Shown here piece by piece: positions 26,455-34,971 of a stretch of 64,000 nt of DNA. The DNA is from Novosphingobium sp. (GTDB taxonomy: Bacteria; Pseudomonadota; Alphaproteobacteria; Sphingomonadales; Sphingomonadaceae), in contig NZ_JAUYNB010000038.1 of NCBI RefSeq assembly GCF_030699305.1, positions 62,001 to 126,000 of the forward strand, written 5' to 3'. How positions within the stretch are numbered: the stretch's first letter is position 1; every line of letters starts with the position of its first letter. The translations under genes and the position numbers were made by a program. The notes below the pieces were generated by a model. It saw only the letters and a list, made by a program, of their open reading frames with translations, ran no database searches and was not told where the DNA came from.

Positions 26455-27636
26455 ATGGGCGTTGCCGAATGTCTTAGCCGGATCCATGCCCGCGACGGTG
26501 CCGTGCGCGCCTGGGCTTATGTTGACCGCAGCGCCACCGGCGGCGAAGGGCCGCTGGCCGGGGTCGTGCTGGGGGTCAAGGACGTGATCGACGTGGCGGG
26601 CATGCCCACCACGCACGGCTCGCCGATCTATGCTGATAACATCGCGGCGCAGGATGCCGCCGCCGTGGCGCTGCTGCGCGCGGCGGGCGCGGCCGTGCTG
26701 GGCAAGACGGTGACGGCGGAATTCGCCACCTATCACCCTGGCCCCACGGTCAATCCGCGCAAGGTCGGCCATACCCCCGGCGGGTCGTCGAGCGGCTCGG
26801 CGGCGGCGGTGGCGGACGGGCAGGCCGATATCGCGCTCGGCACGCAGACGGCGGGATCGATGATCCGCCCCGGCAGCTTTTGCGGGACGCTGGCGTTCAA
26901 ACCGACCATCGGGCGCTATCCGGTGGCCGGTGTGCTCGATACGGCCCCCAGCCTCGACACGCTGGGGCTGTTCGCGCGCAATCTGGATGTGCTGGTCGCG
27001 GCGGATGCGGTGCTGGGCGGAACGGCAGACTGTCCCGCGCCGCGTGCGCCGCTGCGCATCGGGCTGTGCCGGATGCCGACCTGGGATCAGGCGAGCGCCG
27101 AAATGCAGGATGCGCTGATCGACTTTGCGGCGCAGCTGCACGAGGGCGGCTGTGTGCTCAGCGAAGTGACACTGCCCGAACCGTTCGCACGGTTGCAGGA
27201 TGCGCAGATGCTGATCCATCGCACCGAAGCGGCGCAAGTGCTGGGTGCGATCCGGCACGAGCATCCCGGCGACGTCAGCGAAGAGTTCCGCGCGATGATC
27301 GACGCGGGCACGGCGACGGACCCGGCGGACTACGCCGCAGCGCGCGCCGTGCAGGACGAGTGCAAGCGTCTGCTCCCCGCCGTGTTCGCCGCCAGCGATC
27401 TGCTGCTCGCCCCCGGTGCGCCGGGGGCTGCACCGGAAGGCATCGGCGCAACCGGCGATCCGTTGTTCCAGCGCATCTGGACCGCCGTGGGCGCGCCGTG
27501 CCTGGGCTTTCCCGCTGCGTGGCGCAGCGACGGCCTGCCGCTGGGACTGCAAGTGATCGGCCTGCCCGGCACCGACCGCCAGCTGCTGGCCGATGCCCAG
27601 ACAATCATCGCCCATGCCGCGCTGAAGGAGGCCTGA
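26455..27636 (+). CDS. Amidase-signature family amidohydrolase
   Basis: Amidase-signature enzymes hydrolyse amides through a Ser-cisSer-Lys triad. The 393-residue protein has the Lys in GVKDVIDVAG, the glycine/serine-rich motif TPGGSSSGSAAAVADGQADIALGTQTAGSMIRPGSFCG with the cis-Ser and nucleophile Ser, and the C-terminal GLQVIGLPGTDRQLL. It starts four bases after the extradiol dioxygenase stop and ends two bases before the next gene, so it is firmly in the catabolic operon. The presence of an amidase suggests that the substrate or an intermediate carries an amide or lactam bond. Confidence 0.88.
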   Translation: MGVAECLSRIHARDGAVRAWAYVDRSATGGEGPLAGVVLGVKDVIDVAGMPTTHGSPIYADNIAAQDAAAVALLRAAGAAVLGKTVTAEFATYHPGPTVNPRKVGHTPGGSSSGSAAAVADGQADIALGTQTAGSMIRPGSFCGTLAFKPTIGRYPVAGVLDTAPSLDTLGLFARNLDVLVAADAVLGGTADCPAPRAPLRIGLCRMPTWDQASAEMQDALIDFAAQLHEGGCVLSEVTLPEPFARLQDAQMLIHRTEAAQVLGAIRHEHPGDVSEEFRAMIDAGTATDPADYAAARAVQDECKRLLPAVFAASDLLLAPGAPGAAPEGIGATGDPLFQRIWTAVGAPCLGFPAAWRSDGLPLGLQVIGLPGTDRQLLADAQTIIAHAALKEA

Positions 27637-27638
27637 GA

Positions 27639-28976
27639 ATGGAACCGAACGAGATTCCGACAGCCGCAATGCCGTTCACGCCGGAAATGGAAGCGGCCTA
27701 TGCCAAGGCGCGCGCGCGGCTGGATGCGGGGCGGCTCAAGCAGTTGCTGTTCGAGATCACCGATATCCATTCCCCCACCGGCGCGACCCGCAGCGTGGCG
27801 GAATTCGTGGCGCAGCGGATGCAGGCGGTAGGCCTGAAGCCCACGCTCGATCCAATGGGCGATATCTCGGCGAACGTGCTGGGCGAAAAGCGCGGGTCGG
27901 GCGGCGGCGCGACGCTGCTGCTCTACGCGCCGATCGACACGCACCTTGAAGGCAATGACAGCGATTTTCCCTGGGCCGGGCCGGAACAGTTTGCGGACTT
28001 GCGCCCCAGCGCGAAGATGGTGGGCGACTGGGTCTACGGCCTCGGTTCGTCCAATCCCAAAGCAATGGTTGCCGGGATCATGGAAGTGGCGACCGCGCTG
28101 ATTGAGGCGGACGTGCCGCTGCAAGGCACGCTCAACGTCGGGTTTGCCGATGGCGGGATGCCGGTGACGATCCCGCAGCGCAACAACGCCGGGATGAGCC
28201 ACGGCGTTCACCACCTGCTCAATCGCGGGATGGCGCCGGACTTTGCGATCATCATGAAGCCGTGGAACTGGGTCTATTACGAAGAACCCGGCATGGGCTG
28301 GTTCAAGATCGCGGTGAAGGGCACGCTGGGCTATGCCGGGGTGCCGCGCGGGCTGGATGCGTTCCGTTCGTCGGTGGTGCCCGCCGCCACGGTGATCCTG
28401 GAACTGGAACAGTGGCTGATCGACTATGCCGAGCGCAACAAGTCGGGCGATATCTATCCGCACGGCTGGATCGCGGGCGTGCGCGGCGGCTGGATTGAAC
28501 GGCCCGCATTTCCGAGCGCGGTGACCGAAATCTTCTTCGATGTGCGGATCAGCCCGCGCACCACGCCGGGCGAGGTGAAGAGCCAGTTCGAAGCCTTCAT
28601 GGCCGACCTTGCGGCGCGCTTCCCCGACATCGACTGCGATTGGGAAATGTACGGATCGGCCCCCGGTGGCACCACCGATCCCAATAACTGGATCATCCAG
28701 TCGGCCCGGCGCGGGTGGGAGGAGATCGAGGGCAGGGCCTATCCCAGGCCCGAACCGCTGGGCGGGCAGACCGATGGCGCGGCGCTGCGCCGGCTGGGCG
28801 TGCCGACCGCGCGGATCGGCTGGCCCTGGCCGGCGGATGGATCGCCCGAACCGATCGCCGAAGGGCTGGGCGGCATGGGCGCGACCTATGTCCCCGACCT
28901 GATGCCGTGCCTGGAGAAGATCCTTTACGCCTGCATCGACACCCTGATGCGGCCCCGCGCCGACCTGGGCCTGTGA
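27639..28976 (+). CDS. M20-fold (ArgE/DapE/CPG2-like) protein with degenerate metal site
   Basis: The 445-residue protein has the M20 peptidase layout: a catalytic domain, an inserted dimerisation domain (about residues 215-340) and a C-terminal return to the catalytic fold with GGQTDGAALRRLGVPTARIG. However, the canonical zinc ligands seem absent. The HxD motif reads APID, the bridging-Asp region reads GLGSSNPKAM, the Glu-Glu pair region reads FADGGMPV, and the C-terminal His region reads GGMGATYV. A strong AAGGAGG precedes the ATG. It sits between the amidase and the ring-cleavage hydrolase. It may have a new catalytic mode or bind substrate. Hydrolase activity should not be assumed. Confidence 0.75.
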   Translation: MEPNEIPTAAMPFTPEMEAAYAKARARLDAGRLKQLLFEITDIHSPTGATRSVAEFVAQRMQAVGLKPTLDPMGDISANVLGEKRGSGGGATLLLYAPIDTHLEGNDSDFPWAGPEQFADLRPSAKMVGDWVYGLGSSNPKAMVAGIMEVATALIEADVPLQGTLNVGFADGGMPVTIPQRNNAGMSHGVHHLLNRGMAPDFAIIMKPWNWVYYEEPGMGWFKIAVKGTLGYAGVPRGLDAFRSSVVPAATVILELEQWLIDYAERNKSGDIYPHGWIAGVRGGWIERPAFPSAVTEIFFDVRISPRTTPGEVKSQFEAFMADLAARFPDIDCDWEMYGSAPGGTTDPNNWIIQSARRGWEEIEGRAYPRPEPLGGQTDGAALRRLGVPTARIGWPWPADGSPEPIAEGLGGMGATYVPDLMPCLEKILYACIDTLMRPRADLGL

Positions 28977-29031
28977 TTATTGGGCCTTTGACTTCTGCGT
29001 CCGACTGGACGGCACCCGAATGGAGCAAAAA

Positions 29032-29865
29032 ATGACTGACAATCCTGAAATCGGCAAAACGCTCGCGACCTGCGGCTACACGACCAATTACCATGATGAA
29101 GGGCAGGGCGAGGCCGTGCTGCTGCTGCATGGTTCTGGCGCTGGGGTTTCGGCCTGGGCGAACTGGCGCGGGCTGATCCCCGGCCTGTCGGAGCGCTACC
29201 GCGTGGTCGCGCCCGATCTGGTCGGGTTTGGCTATACCTCGGTGGCCGATGACTATGAGTTCAAGTTCATGGACAGCTGGATCGATCAGCAGTTGGCCGT
29301 GATGGACGGCCTCGGCATCGAAAAGGCGCACATCGTCGGCAACAGCTTTGGCGGCGCGGTGGCGCTGTGGATGGCCTGGCGCGCACCGGAGCGCACCGGG
29401 CGGCTGGTGCTGATGGGCGCGGGCGGGGTGCCGATCGTGGTCGGCCCGGAACTCGCCGCGCTGTGGGGCTACAAGCCTTCGCCCGAAGCCATGCGCAACG
29501 CGATGAGCGTGATGGCCTATAACCAGGCGCTGATCACCGATGAGCTGGTGGAAATGCGCTACCGCGCCACCATGCGCCCCGGCGCGCAGGAGGTGTTCGA
29601 ACGCGTCTTCCCGCTGCCGCACCAGCGCTGGCTGGATGCCGAGGCGCTGCCGATCCACGGGCTGCAAGCCATCGAGAATGAAGTGCTGCTGATCCATGGC
29701 CGGGAAGACCGGGTGGTGCCGCCCGAAGCATCGCTGACGATGCACCAGCTGCTGAAGAACTCGCAGCTCCACTCCATCGGCAAGTGTGGTCACTGGACGA
29801 TGGTCGAACACGCCGTCCGGTTCCGCCAGCTGGTCGAGAACTTCCTCGACGAAGCCAGCGCCTGA
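29032..29865 (+). CDS. Meta-cleavage product hydrolase, alpha/beta fold (DmpD/BphD/MhpC type)
   Basis: This enzyme hydrolyses the carbon-carbon bond of 2-hydroxy-6-oxohexa-2,4-dienoates, giving a carboxylic acid and 2-hydroxypenta-2,4-dienoate. The latter is the substrate of the hydratase at 10210-10992. The 277-residue protein has the oxyanion motif LLLHGSGAGVSAWANWR, the nucleophile elbow VGNSFGGAVA, the acid in HGREDRVVPPE and the catalytic His in GKCGHWTMVEH. The ATG at 29032 is preferred over 29020 because GGAG lies six bases upstream. It links the upper (Rieske/extradiol) and lower pathways. Confidence 0.92.
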   Translation: MTDNPEIGKTLATCGYTTNYHDEGQGEAVLLLHGSGAGVSAWANWRGLIPGLSERYRVVAPDLVGFGYTSVADDYEFKFMDSWIDQQLAVMDGLGIEKAHIVGNSFGGAVALWMAWRAPERTGRLVLMGAGGVPIVVGPELAALWGYKPSPEAMRNAMSVMAYNQALITDELVEMRYRATMRPGAQEVFERVFPLPHQRWLDAEALPIHGLQAIENEVLLIHGREDRVVPPEASLTMHQLLKNSQLHSIGKCGHWTMVEHAVRFRQLVENFLDEASA

Positions 29866-29944
29866 ACTCTCCAGCGCCCCGGCGTCCCACGTGGGCGCCG
29901 GGGTTGGGGCGAGCAGGGCGACCTCCCCGCTTGGCCCGTCCGTG

Positions 29945-30028
29945 CTGAGCTTGTCGAAGCATTGTCCTGTGCTTCGCGCATCAGGCACCGCCCCGCGCAA
30001 GCGAAGAGCAGCCCTTCGACAAGCTCAG
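29945..30028. repeat. Extragenic palindromic (REP-like) element between convergent genes
   Basis: CTGAGCTTGTCGAAG (29945-29959) and CTTCGACAAGCTCAG (30014-30028) are perfect 15-bp inverted copies, separated by 54 bases. This arm sequence is a common dispersed palindrome in sphingomonad and some other proteobacterial genomes. It lies in the 216-base gap between the convergent hydrolase and MarR-like genes and may terminate both transcripts. Confidence 0.75.
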
Positions 30029-30081
30029 GGCGGTCGGGTGCTGTGGGGCGTTACGGGGTTATCACCCGGTGCGCGGGCGGC

Positions 30082-30666
30082 CTAATACTGCGCGTTATAA
30101 GTGGTCGAACTGCGCGCCATTTCCTCATAGATGCCGGTCAGTACGCTGATCAGCTTGGTCATCTCGGACATGCGTTCGTCCACGTTGGAGATGGTGCCGA
30201 TCGCCTTGATCAGCAGGTCGCTGCGGATCGCGGCATAGCCATCGGTGATCTGCTTGCCCTGTTCGGTGACGACATAGGCAAAGCTCTTGCCGGTCTTGTC
30301 CTTGGACTTGCTGATCAGGCCCGCGGCTTCCAGCTTGCGCAGGCTGTATTGCAGGTTGGCCAGATCATCGCGGTTCATCATCCGGGCAATGGTGATGCTG
30401 TTCTTGGGCCGGTTGTGCATCCGGATGATGTGCAGGATCATGTGTTCGGCGAACTTGATATCCTCGTCCACCAGCAGCGAACTGCACGTCGAAACCCAGC
30501 GCGCAAACGCCTCGTGCAGGCGGATCAGCCCCCACTCGAATTCGGTCACCAGAACCTCGGTCCCGGAATTGGCGAGATGCCAGTTCTGATAGTACTTCGG
30601 TTCCATTCGCTTCCCTGATTGCGCCGTCCGGATCGGTTCGAGCTTGGTCACTCGCGAAGTAGTCAT
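30082..30666 (-). CDS. MarR-like winged-helix regulator
   Basis: The 194-residue protein has a central winged-helix domain (FAEHMILHIIRMHNRPKNSITIARMMNRDDLANLQYSLRKLEAAGLISKSKDKTGKSFAYVVTEQGKQI) flanked by long helices for dimerisation, as in MarR-related regulators of aromatic catabolism. The ATG at 30666 gives the full frame; an internal ATG at 30606 preceded by AGGGAAG is an alternative. It lies downstream of, and parallel to, the maleate isomerase gene, and converges on the main catabolic operon. Control of these genes by a pathway intermediate is likely. Confidence 0.8.
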   Translation of the reverse strand: MTTSRVTKLEPIRTAQSGKRMEPKYYQNWHLANSGTEVLVTEFEWGLIRLHEAFARWVSTCSSLLVDEDIKFAEHMILHIIRMHNRPKNSITIARMMNRDDLANLQYSLRKLEAAGLISKSKDKTGKSFAYVVTEQGKQITDGYAAIRSDLLIKAIGTISNVDERMSEMTKLISVLTGIYEEMARSSTTYNAQY

Positions 30667-30791
30667 GGATTCAACCCTTTTTCAATCCCGGCTGACCGGC
30701 TGCCCCCGGACTTGCGTGGGCCGGGCCGATCCGGCCCCGGCCAGCAGGCACCCACAGTCGGGGCCGCGCGCGGGCAGTTCATTGTTCAAAA

Positions 30792-31583
30792 TCAATCGGC
30801 TGGGTTGGCGCTGCCGCCCGGATGCAGCGGGCGGAACTGGTCCGACAGGGCAAAGCCCGCGCCAGTGCTGACCGGCTCAAGCGCCAGTTTTTGCAGCATG
30901 ACCCGCGCGGTGCTGGTCGCGGCGGTGATGACCGGCAGGCCCAGCTTGTCCTGAACCGCCTCGATCGCGCTGAGCGAGGGCATCTGGACGCAGGCCGACA
31001 GCACGACCGCATCGACCCCGCTCAGGTCCAGCCGGTCAACATCGCCGATCAGCGCCAGCGGATCGCGGCGGCCCACGGCCAGGTTGTCGGGGATTTCGAG
31101 TGCAATCGAATCCTGCACCGGGATCCCCTCGTGCGCGATGTAATCGACCACCAGATCGGTCAGGGCGCGCATATAGGGCGTGACGATCGAAACCTTGCGG
31201 CAGCGCATCTCATGCAGCACCTGCACCAGCGCCCCGGCGCTGGTGACAATCGGGCAGGCATGCCCCGCAGCGGCCACGGCCTCGCCCAGCCGGACCTCGC
31301 TGACGCAGTGATAGCCGCGCCCGGCCGACATGATGGCGACCAGACAGGCATAGCCGATCACGTCCACTTCGGCGTCGGCCAGCTGCCCTGCGCAGCCCAC
31401 GCTTTGCGCGTCCATTCGGGCCAGTTCTTCCTTGGTGACGTGCTTCATCGCCATGCGCGCGGAGTGGAACGTGAACTGTTCCGGCCGGATCGCCTGCCGC
31501 GCGATCAGCATGCGCGGGATTTCGGTTTCCATCGTGGTGTTGGAACTCGGCACGATCTGGCCGATCCGGTAGGTCTTCGACAT
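30792..31583 (-). CDS. Maleate cis-trans isomerase
   Basis: This enzyme converts maleate to fumarate. The 263-residue Asp/Glu racemase-fold protein has the family hallmark GQIVPSSNTTMETEIPRML, the first catalytic Cys in IGYACLVAIM and the second in VVLSACVQMPS, so unlike the paralogue at 18756 its active site is complete. Maleate isomerases usually close the maleamate branch of pyridine/nicotinate degradation. Here no dihydroxypyridine dioxygenase, deformylase or maleamidase was seen nearby. It is divergent from a small HTH-like gene across a region with a palindromic operator candidate. Confidence 0.88.
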   Translation of the reverse strand: MSKTYRIGQIVPSSNTTMETEIPRMLIARQAIRPEQFTFHSARMAMKHVTKEELARMDAQSVGCAGQLADAEVDVIGYACLVAIMSAGRGYHCVSEVRLGEAVAAAGHACPIVTSAGALVQVLHEMRCRKVSIVTPYMRALTDLVVDYIAHEGIPVQDSIALEIPDNLAVGRRDPLALIGDVDRLDLSGVDAVVLSACVQMPSLSAIEAVQDKLGLPVITAATSTARVMLQKLALEPVSTGAGFALSDQFRPLHPGGSANPAD

Positions 31584-31667
31584 CGCTCAATCCCGCTTTT
31601 TCGCCAATCGCTGTGCCTGCCTCTTAAAGGCCCCGGTATGTCAGGCAACGCGGCCACCGCGCGCGTT

Positions 31668-31682
31668 TCTCACTTGGTGAGA
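31668..31682. promoter_or_regulatory. Palindromic operator candidate TCTCAC-TTG-GTGAGA
   Basis: This perfect dyad (6-bp arms, 3-bp spacer) lies midway between the divergent starts at 31583 and 31766. It differs at only two positions from the dyad at 11065-11079. A further palindrome, ACGGAC-GT-GTCCGT, lies about 20 bases downstream. The similarity suggests one regulator for both promoters. Confidence 0.5.
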
Positions 31683-31765
31683 GGTGCTTATGGGATTGAC
31701 GGACGTGTCCGTGTTCCGGCAGGCGCCAGACAGCAGCACCGCCAGTCGGAACGAAAGAGCAAGCC

Positions 31766-32038
31766 ATGACCGCGCCATTCACAATGCAGGATCTGCGAGA
31801 CCACTTCGCCCACTGTGTCCAGGTGTTTGGCGGGGTGACGCCGTCCTCGCGGCGGCTGGGCATCGACGAACGCGCCATCCGGCGGTTCATCAACGGCGAG
31901 CTGCCGCTCAGCACCGCGCTCCTGCACGACACCGCAGCCGCACTGCGCGTCCTGATCGCTGAGGCGGCGGCGGCGGAAACGCACATCGCCGCAACGTTCG
32001 GCGCGCAGCCAGCCGACCGGCAAACCCCGCCGGGCTAA
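31766..32038 (+). CDS. Small HTH-like protein of unknown function
   Basis: The 90-residue product MTAPFTMQDLRDHFAHCVQVFGGVTPSSRRLGIDERAIRRFINGELPLSTALLHDTAAALR is not confidently assignable. The stretch GVTPSSRRLGIDERAIRRFINGELPLSTALLHDTAAAL resembles a Cro/CI-type helix-turn-helix. There is no signal peptide or membrane segment. It is transcribed divergently from the maleate isomerase. Confidence 0.5.
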   Translation: MTAPFTMQDLRDHFAHCVQVFGGVTPSSRRLGIDERAIRRFINGELPLSTALLHDTAAALRVLIAEAAAAETHIAATFGAQPADRQTPPG

Positions 32039-32108
32039 CGCCGAGTTCGCGTTCCAGGCAGGCCTCTACACTGCCGTAATCCCGGTCGATCGCTTCAAGG
32101 AACCGACT

Positions 32109-33134
32109 TCAGGGAACCCGCCGCACCGGCACCGGAATGTTGCAGATATCCGCGCCGCCGGCCGGACGGATGAAGAATGCATCGCGCCGGTTGCCGCGGG
32201 CGTCGGCATAGCGGGCAAAGCTGGCGCTTTCGGTGGAGAGGTATTCATAGCCGGGCAGGTCCGCGCGTTCGGTGCCGAGCCGGACGGCGGTAATCGCGGT
32301 GCGCTCCTCAGCCGTTTCATAGAACCCCAGCGGCCCGGTCCCGCGCGGCAGGCTGGACAGGTGCTCGATCCCCTCGATCACCCGGCCGACCAGCGCAATG
32401 TTGCGATCCAGATGACGCGGGGCGTGGCCGATCACGGTGTAAAGCTCCGCGCCGGTGCCGGTATCGGGCGACATGTTCCGCCCGGCGCCGACCATGCCAT
32501 AGCAGTGGACCGGCCAGAGCCCGACATCGGCATCGGCTGCCACAGGCCAGCCTTGGGTGAAGCCGGTGGCTTTTGCATAATTATCACCCTTGCCAAGCTC
32601 ACTAGCGATAAAGCTTTTCCGTTCGCGGCGCAGCTTGGCAGGGCTTTTGACCACAGGAGTGCATTCCGGGCACTCCTTCTTGAAGCGGGCAGTTTCTGCG
32701 GCATACTCCTTGTCGCTGCCGCTGACGTATTCGCTCTCCGGCATCACCGCCAAACCTTCGGGCAGTTTGCGCGCCTTCGCCTTGTCCTCCGCATCGGGAT
32801 CGCCCCACTGCGTGACGTAATTGTCCTGCACGCGGACCACGGCGGTGCCGTCCCAGAACCGCGCCGCCGCCAGCTTGCGGATGTTGCCGGTCCACCCTTG
32901 CGAAAATGGCGCGGGCAGCAGCTGGATCACCACCCGGCGCGCCTTGCCGGCGGCGGTGGGGGCCAGCTCCATCACCAGCAGGTCGGCGGGCGCGATCCGC
33001 ACCCAGTCCGCCGCAGGCGCGGCGGCGACGATCTCGGGCGGGGAGAGGCCAGCGGGGGGAAGGGCAGGCTGGTCCGCGGCCAGCGCCGGGGCGGCGGTCA
33101 GGATCGCGATGATGGGAAGCAGGTTCTTGCGCAT
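32109..33134 (-). CDS. Periplasmic cyclophilin-type peptidyl-prolyl isomerase
   Basis: The 341-residue protein has a signal peptide (MRKNLLPIIAILTAAPALAA). A divergent cyclophilin domain follows, in which SQGWTGNIRKLAAARFWDGTAVVRVQDNYVTQWGDPD corresponds to the family pattern N-x-x-L-A-x-x-x-F-Y/W-D-G-x-x-x-x-R-V-x-x-x-x-x-x-Q-x-G-D-P. A large insertion follows before GYGMVGAGRNMSPDTGTGAELYTVIGHAPRHLDRNIALVGRVIEGIEHL, the second half of the fold. It probably helps fold exported or outer-membrane proteins. It is monocistronic and not obviously linked to the catabolic genes. Confidence 0.75.
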   Translation of the reverse strand: MRKNLLPIIAILTAAPALAADQPALPPAGLSPPEIVAAAPAADWVRIAPADLLVMELAPTAAGKARRVVIQLLPAPFSQGWTGNIRKLAAARFWDGTAVVRVQDNYVTQWGDPDAEDKAKARKLPEGLAVMPESEYVSGSDKEYAAETARFKKECPECTPVVKSPAKLRRERKSFIASELGKGDNYAKATGFTQGWPVAADADVGLWPVHCYGMVGAGRNMSPDTGTGAELYTVIGHAPRHLDRNIALVGRVIEGIEHLSSLPRGTGPLGFYETAEERTAITAVRLGTERADLPGYEYLSTESASFARYADARGNRRDAFFIRPAGGADICNIPVPVRRVP

Positions 33135-33302
33135 CGCCCGATCATGCCACCATGCGGCGCGCAGGAAAAGGCGGGGCGGATTTTCCTACTTGCGCAAAAC
33201 CTGTCAGAACCGGGGGGCGCTCCTTGCAACCGCCGTTTCGCCCCCGCCCGCAATTGCGCGGCGTGGATGACTTTCATCAACTAACTGCCAGTCGGCCCCG
33301 AA

Positions 33303-33963
33303 TCAGTCTGTCTGGATCCCAAACAGGGCCTGCGCATTTCCGCCCATGATCGCGGCCCGGTCTGCCGGGGCAAGCGGCATCTGGTCAAGATGTTCGGATC
33401 CCAGGTCGATAAAGGGATAATCCGTTCCGAACATGATCTTTTCGGTCCCCGCAAACGTCCGCACCATTTCGATGAACGGAGGGAAAAACGAACAGCTGTC
33501 ATACCAGAAATTGCGCGCAAACTCGCTCGGCAGCCGGGTGATGTACTGCTGGCAATCGGCATAGTTGCGAAAGCCGTTGTCCAGCCGTTCGATCATGTCA
33601 ACGAACGCGGCCCCGGTATGGGCCACGACGAACGGGAAATTCGGGTTCCGTTCGAATACACCGGCATAGATCATCCGGGCGATGGCAAGGCTGGTGTCGA
33701 ACAGGAAGCCGACCCTGACACCCAGCGCATATTCATCCATCGCATCGACAAACGTCGGCACCATCGGATGCTGAATTACAGGCATCCGCAACTGATCGAG
33801 CCGCTGCCACAACGGTTCGAGCGACGGGTCGCTGAGCGCTACCCCGTTGAGATTGGAGCCGAGCGCGATCCCGACGATGCCCGGTGCCGATCGCACCCGC
33901 TCCAGCTCTGCCAGCGCGGCTTCGACATCGGGCAGCGACAAGGCGCACGGCGGCGTCGAAGGC
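33303..33963 (-). pseudogene. Amidohydrolase (ACMSD-like TIM barrel), 5'-truncated
   Basis: The frame encodes the C-terminal two thirds of an amidohydrolase-2 family protein: IVGIALGSNLNGVALSDPSLEPLWQRLDQLRMPVIQHP, FVVAHTGAAFVDMIERLDNGF and KIMFGTDYPF with the conserved metal-site Asp. The N-terminal part with the metal-binding HxH motif is missing. Similarity stops near 33936, and the frame continues only as antisense of the neighbouring monooxygenase fragment. The remaining protein cannot form a complete active site. Together with the next gene it marks a recombination junction. Confidence 0.75.
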
Positions 33964-34911
33964 ATGAATGCCGATCTGGCCCTGCGGGTGGTGCGCCGGA
34001 CGCCTTCCAGCATCATCGTGAGCGGGGCGAAAGTCCTGGCGACCTATGGGCCGTTTGCCGACGAAATGTTCGTCTATCCCGGTGGTGAGGCGCTGCCCGA
34101 ACACGCCCGCGACTATGCGCTGATGTTCTCCATCCCCGTCAACACCAAGGGGCTGATCCAGGTGTGCCGGGACCACTATGGCATCCCCAGGTCACGCGAA
34201 GACGCGCCGTTCTCCTCACGGTTTGACGAACAGGACACATTCCTGATCTTCGACGAGGTGGAGGTGCCGCTGGAGCGCGTGTTCATCGACGGCGATGTGA
34301 AAACGCACAACAGCCTGGTGCGCAGCGGATGGGCTGCAAACATCCAGCATCAGACGACCACCCGCGCAGCCGTGAAGCTGGAGTTCGCCTATCAACTCGG
34401 CGCGGCGATGGCGAATGCCATGAACATTTCCAAGCGTCCGGATACTGCCGCGATGCTGGGCGAAATCCTGACCTTCGCGCGGCTGACTCGCGCCGCAACC
34501 AAGGCGGCCGAGACGAACGCGCGCGACTTCGGCAACGGGGCGTTTTTCCCGGACGAAAAGCCGACCAACGCAATCCGCTGTTCGATGGCACCGTGGATGG
34601 TGCGGACGCAGGAAATCCTGATCCAGATCGGCTCGCACAACCTTCTGGCCACGCCCTCGCTCGCTGCGTTCCGCAATCCGGAGATGGCTGACTTGCTGGA
34701 TCGCTATCTACCCGGCGCCAATGGCGTGACCGCGCAGGAGCGGAGCCGTCTGTTCCGGACTGCATGGGATTTCGCAGGCTCGGCGCTGGCTGGCCGCAAC
34801 ACCCTTTACGAGCGTTTCTACCTCGGCAGTCGCCCGCGCGCGCTGTCAGGTGATCATGCTCGCGAAATGGTGACCAAGTCGTTCGACCATCTGGAATCTT
34901 TCCTGGGCTGA
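33964..34911 (+). pseudogene. HpaB/PvcC-type FADH2-dependent monooxygenase, 5'-truncated
   Basis: The frame matches the C-terminal two thirds of 4-hydroxyphenylacetate 3-monooxygenase-type enzymes (normally about 480-520 residues). It has LRVVRRTPSSIIVSGAKVLATYGPFADEM, FSSRFDEQDTFLIFDEVEVPLERVFIDGD, the FAD/substrate helices and the C-terminal LYERFYLGSRP. About 150-180 N-terminal residues are missing, and similarity begins near 33967. An ATG at 33964 could start translation, but the product would lack the N-terminal domain that shapes the active site. It faces the truncated amidohydrolase head to head. Confidence 0.78.
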
Positions 34912-34971
34912 GCCCGTCAGGATGACCGATTGAAACAACAATCGGCCCAGCAGTCCAAAGGTGTCGAAGTC

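Noticed and set aside
26880..27638. Upstream extension of the M20-fold frame through the amidase
   Set aside because: The sequence is Arg-rich and out of frame with the amidase. The strong ribosome site AAGGAGG supports the start at 27639.
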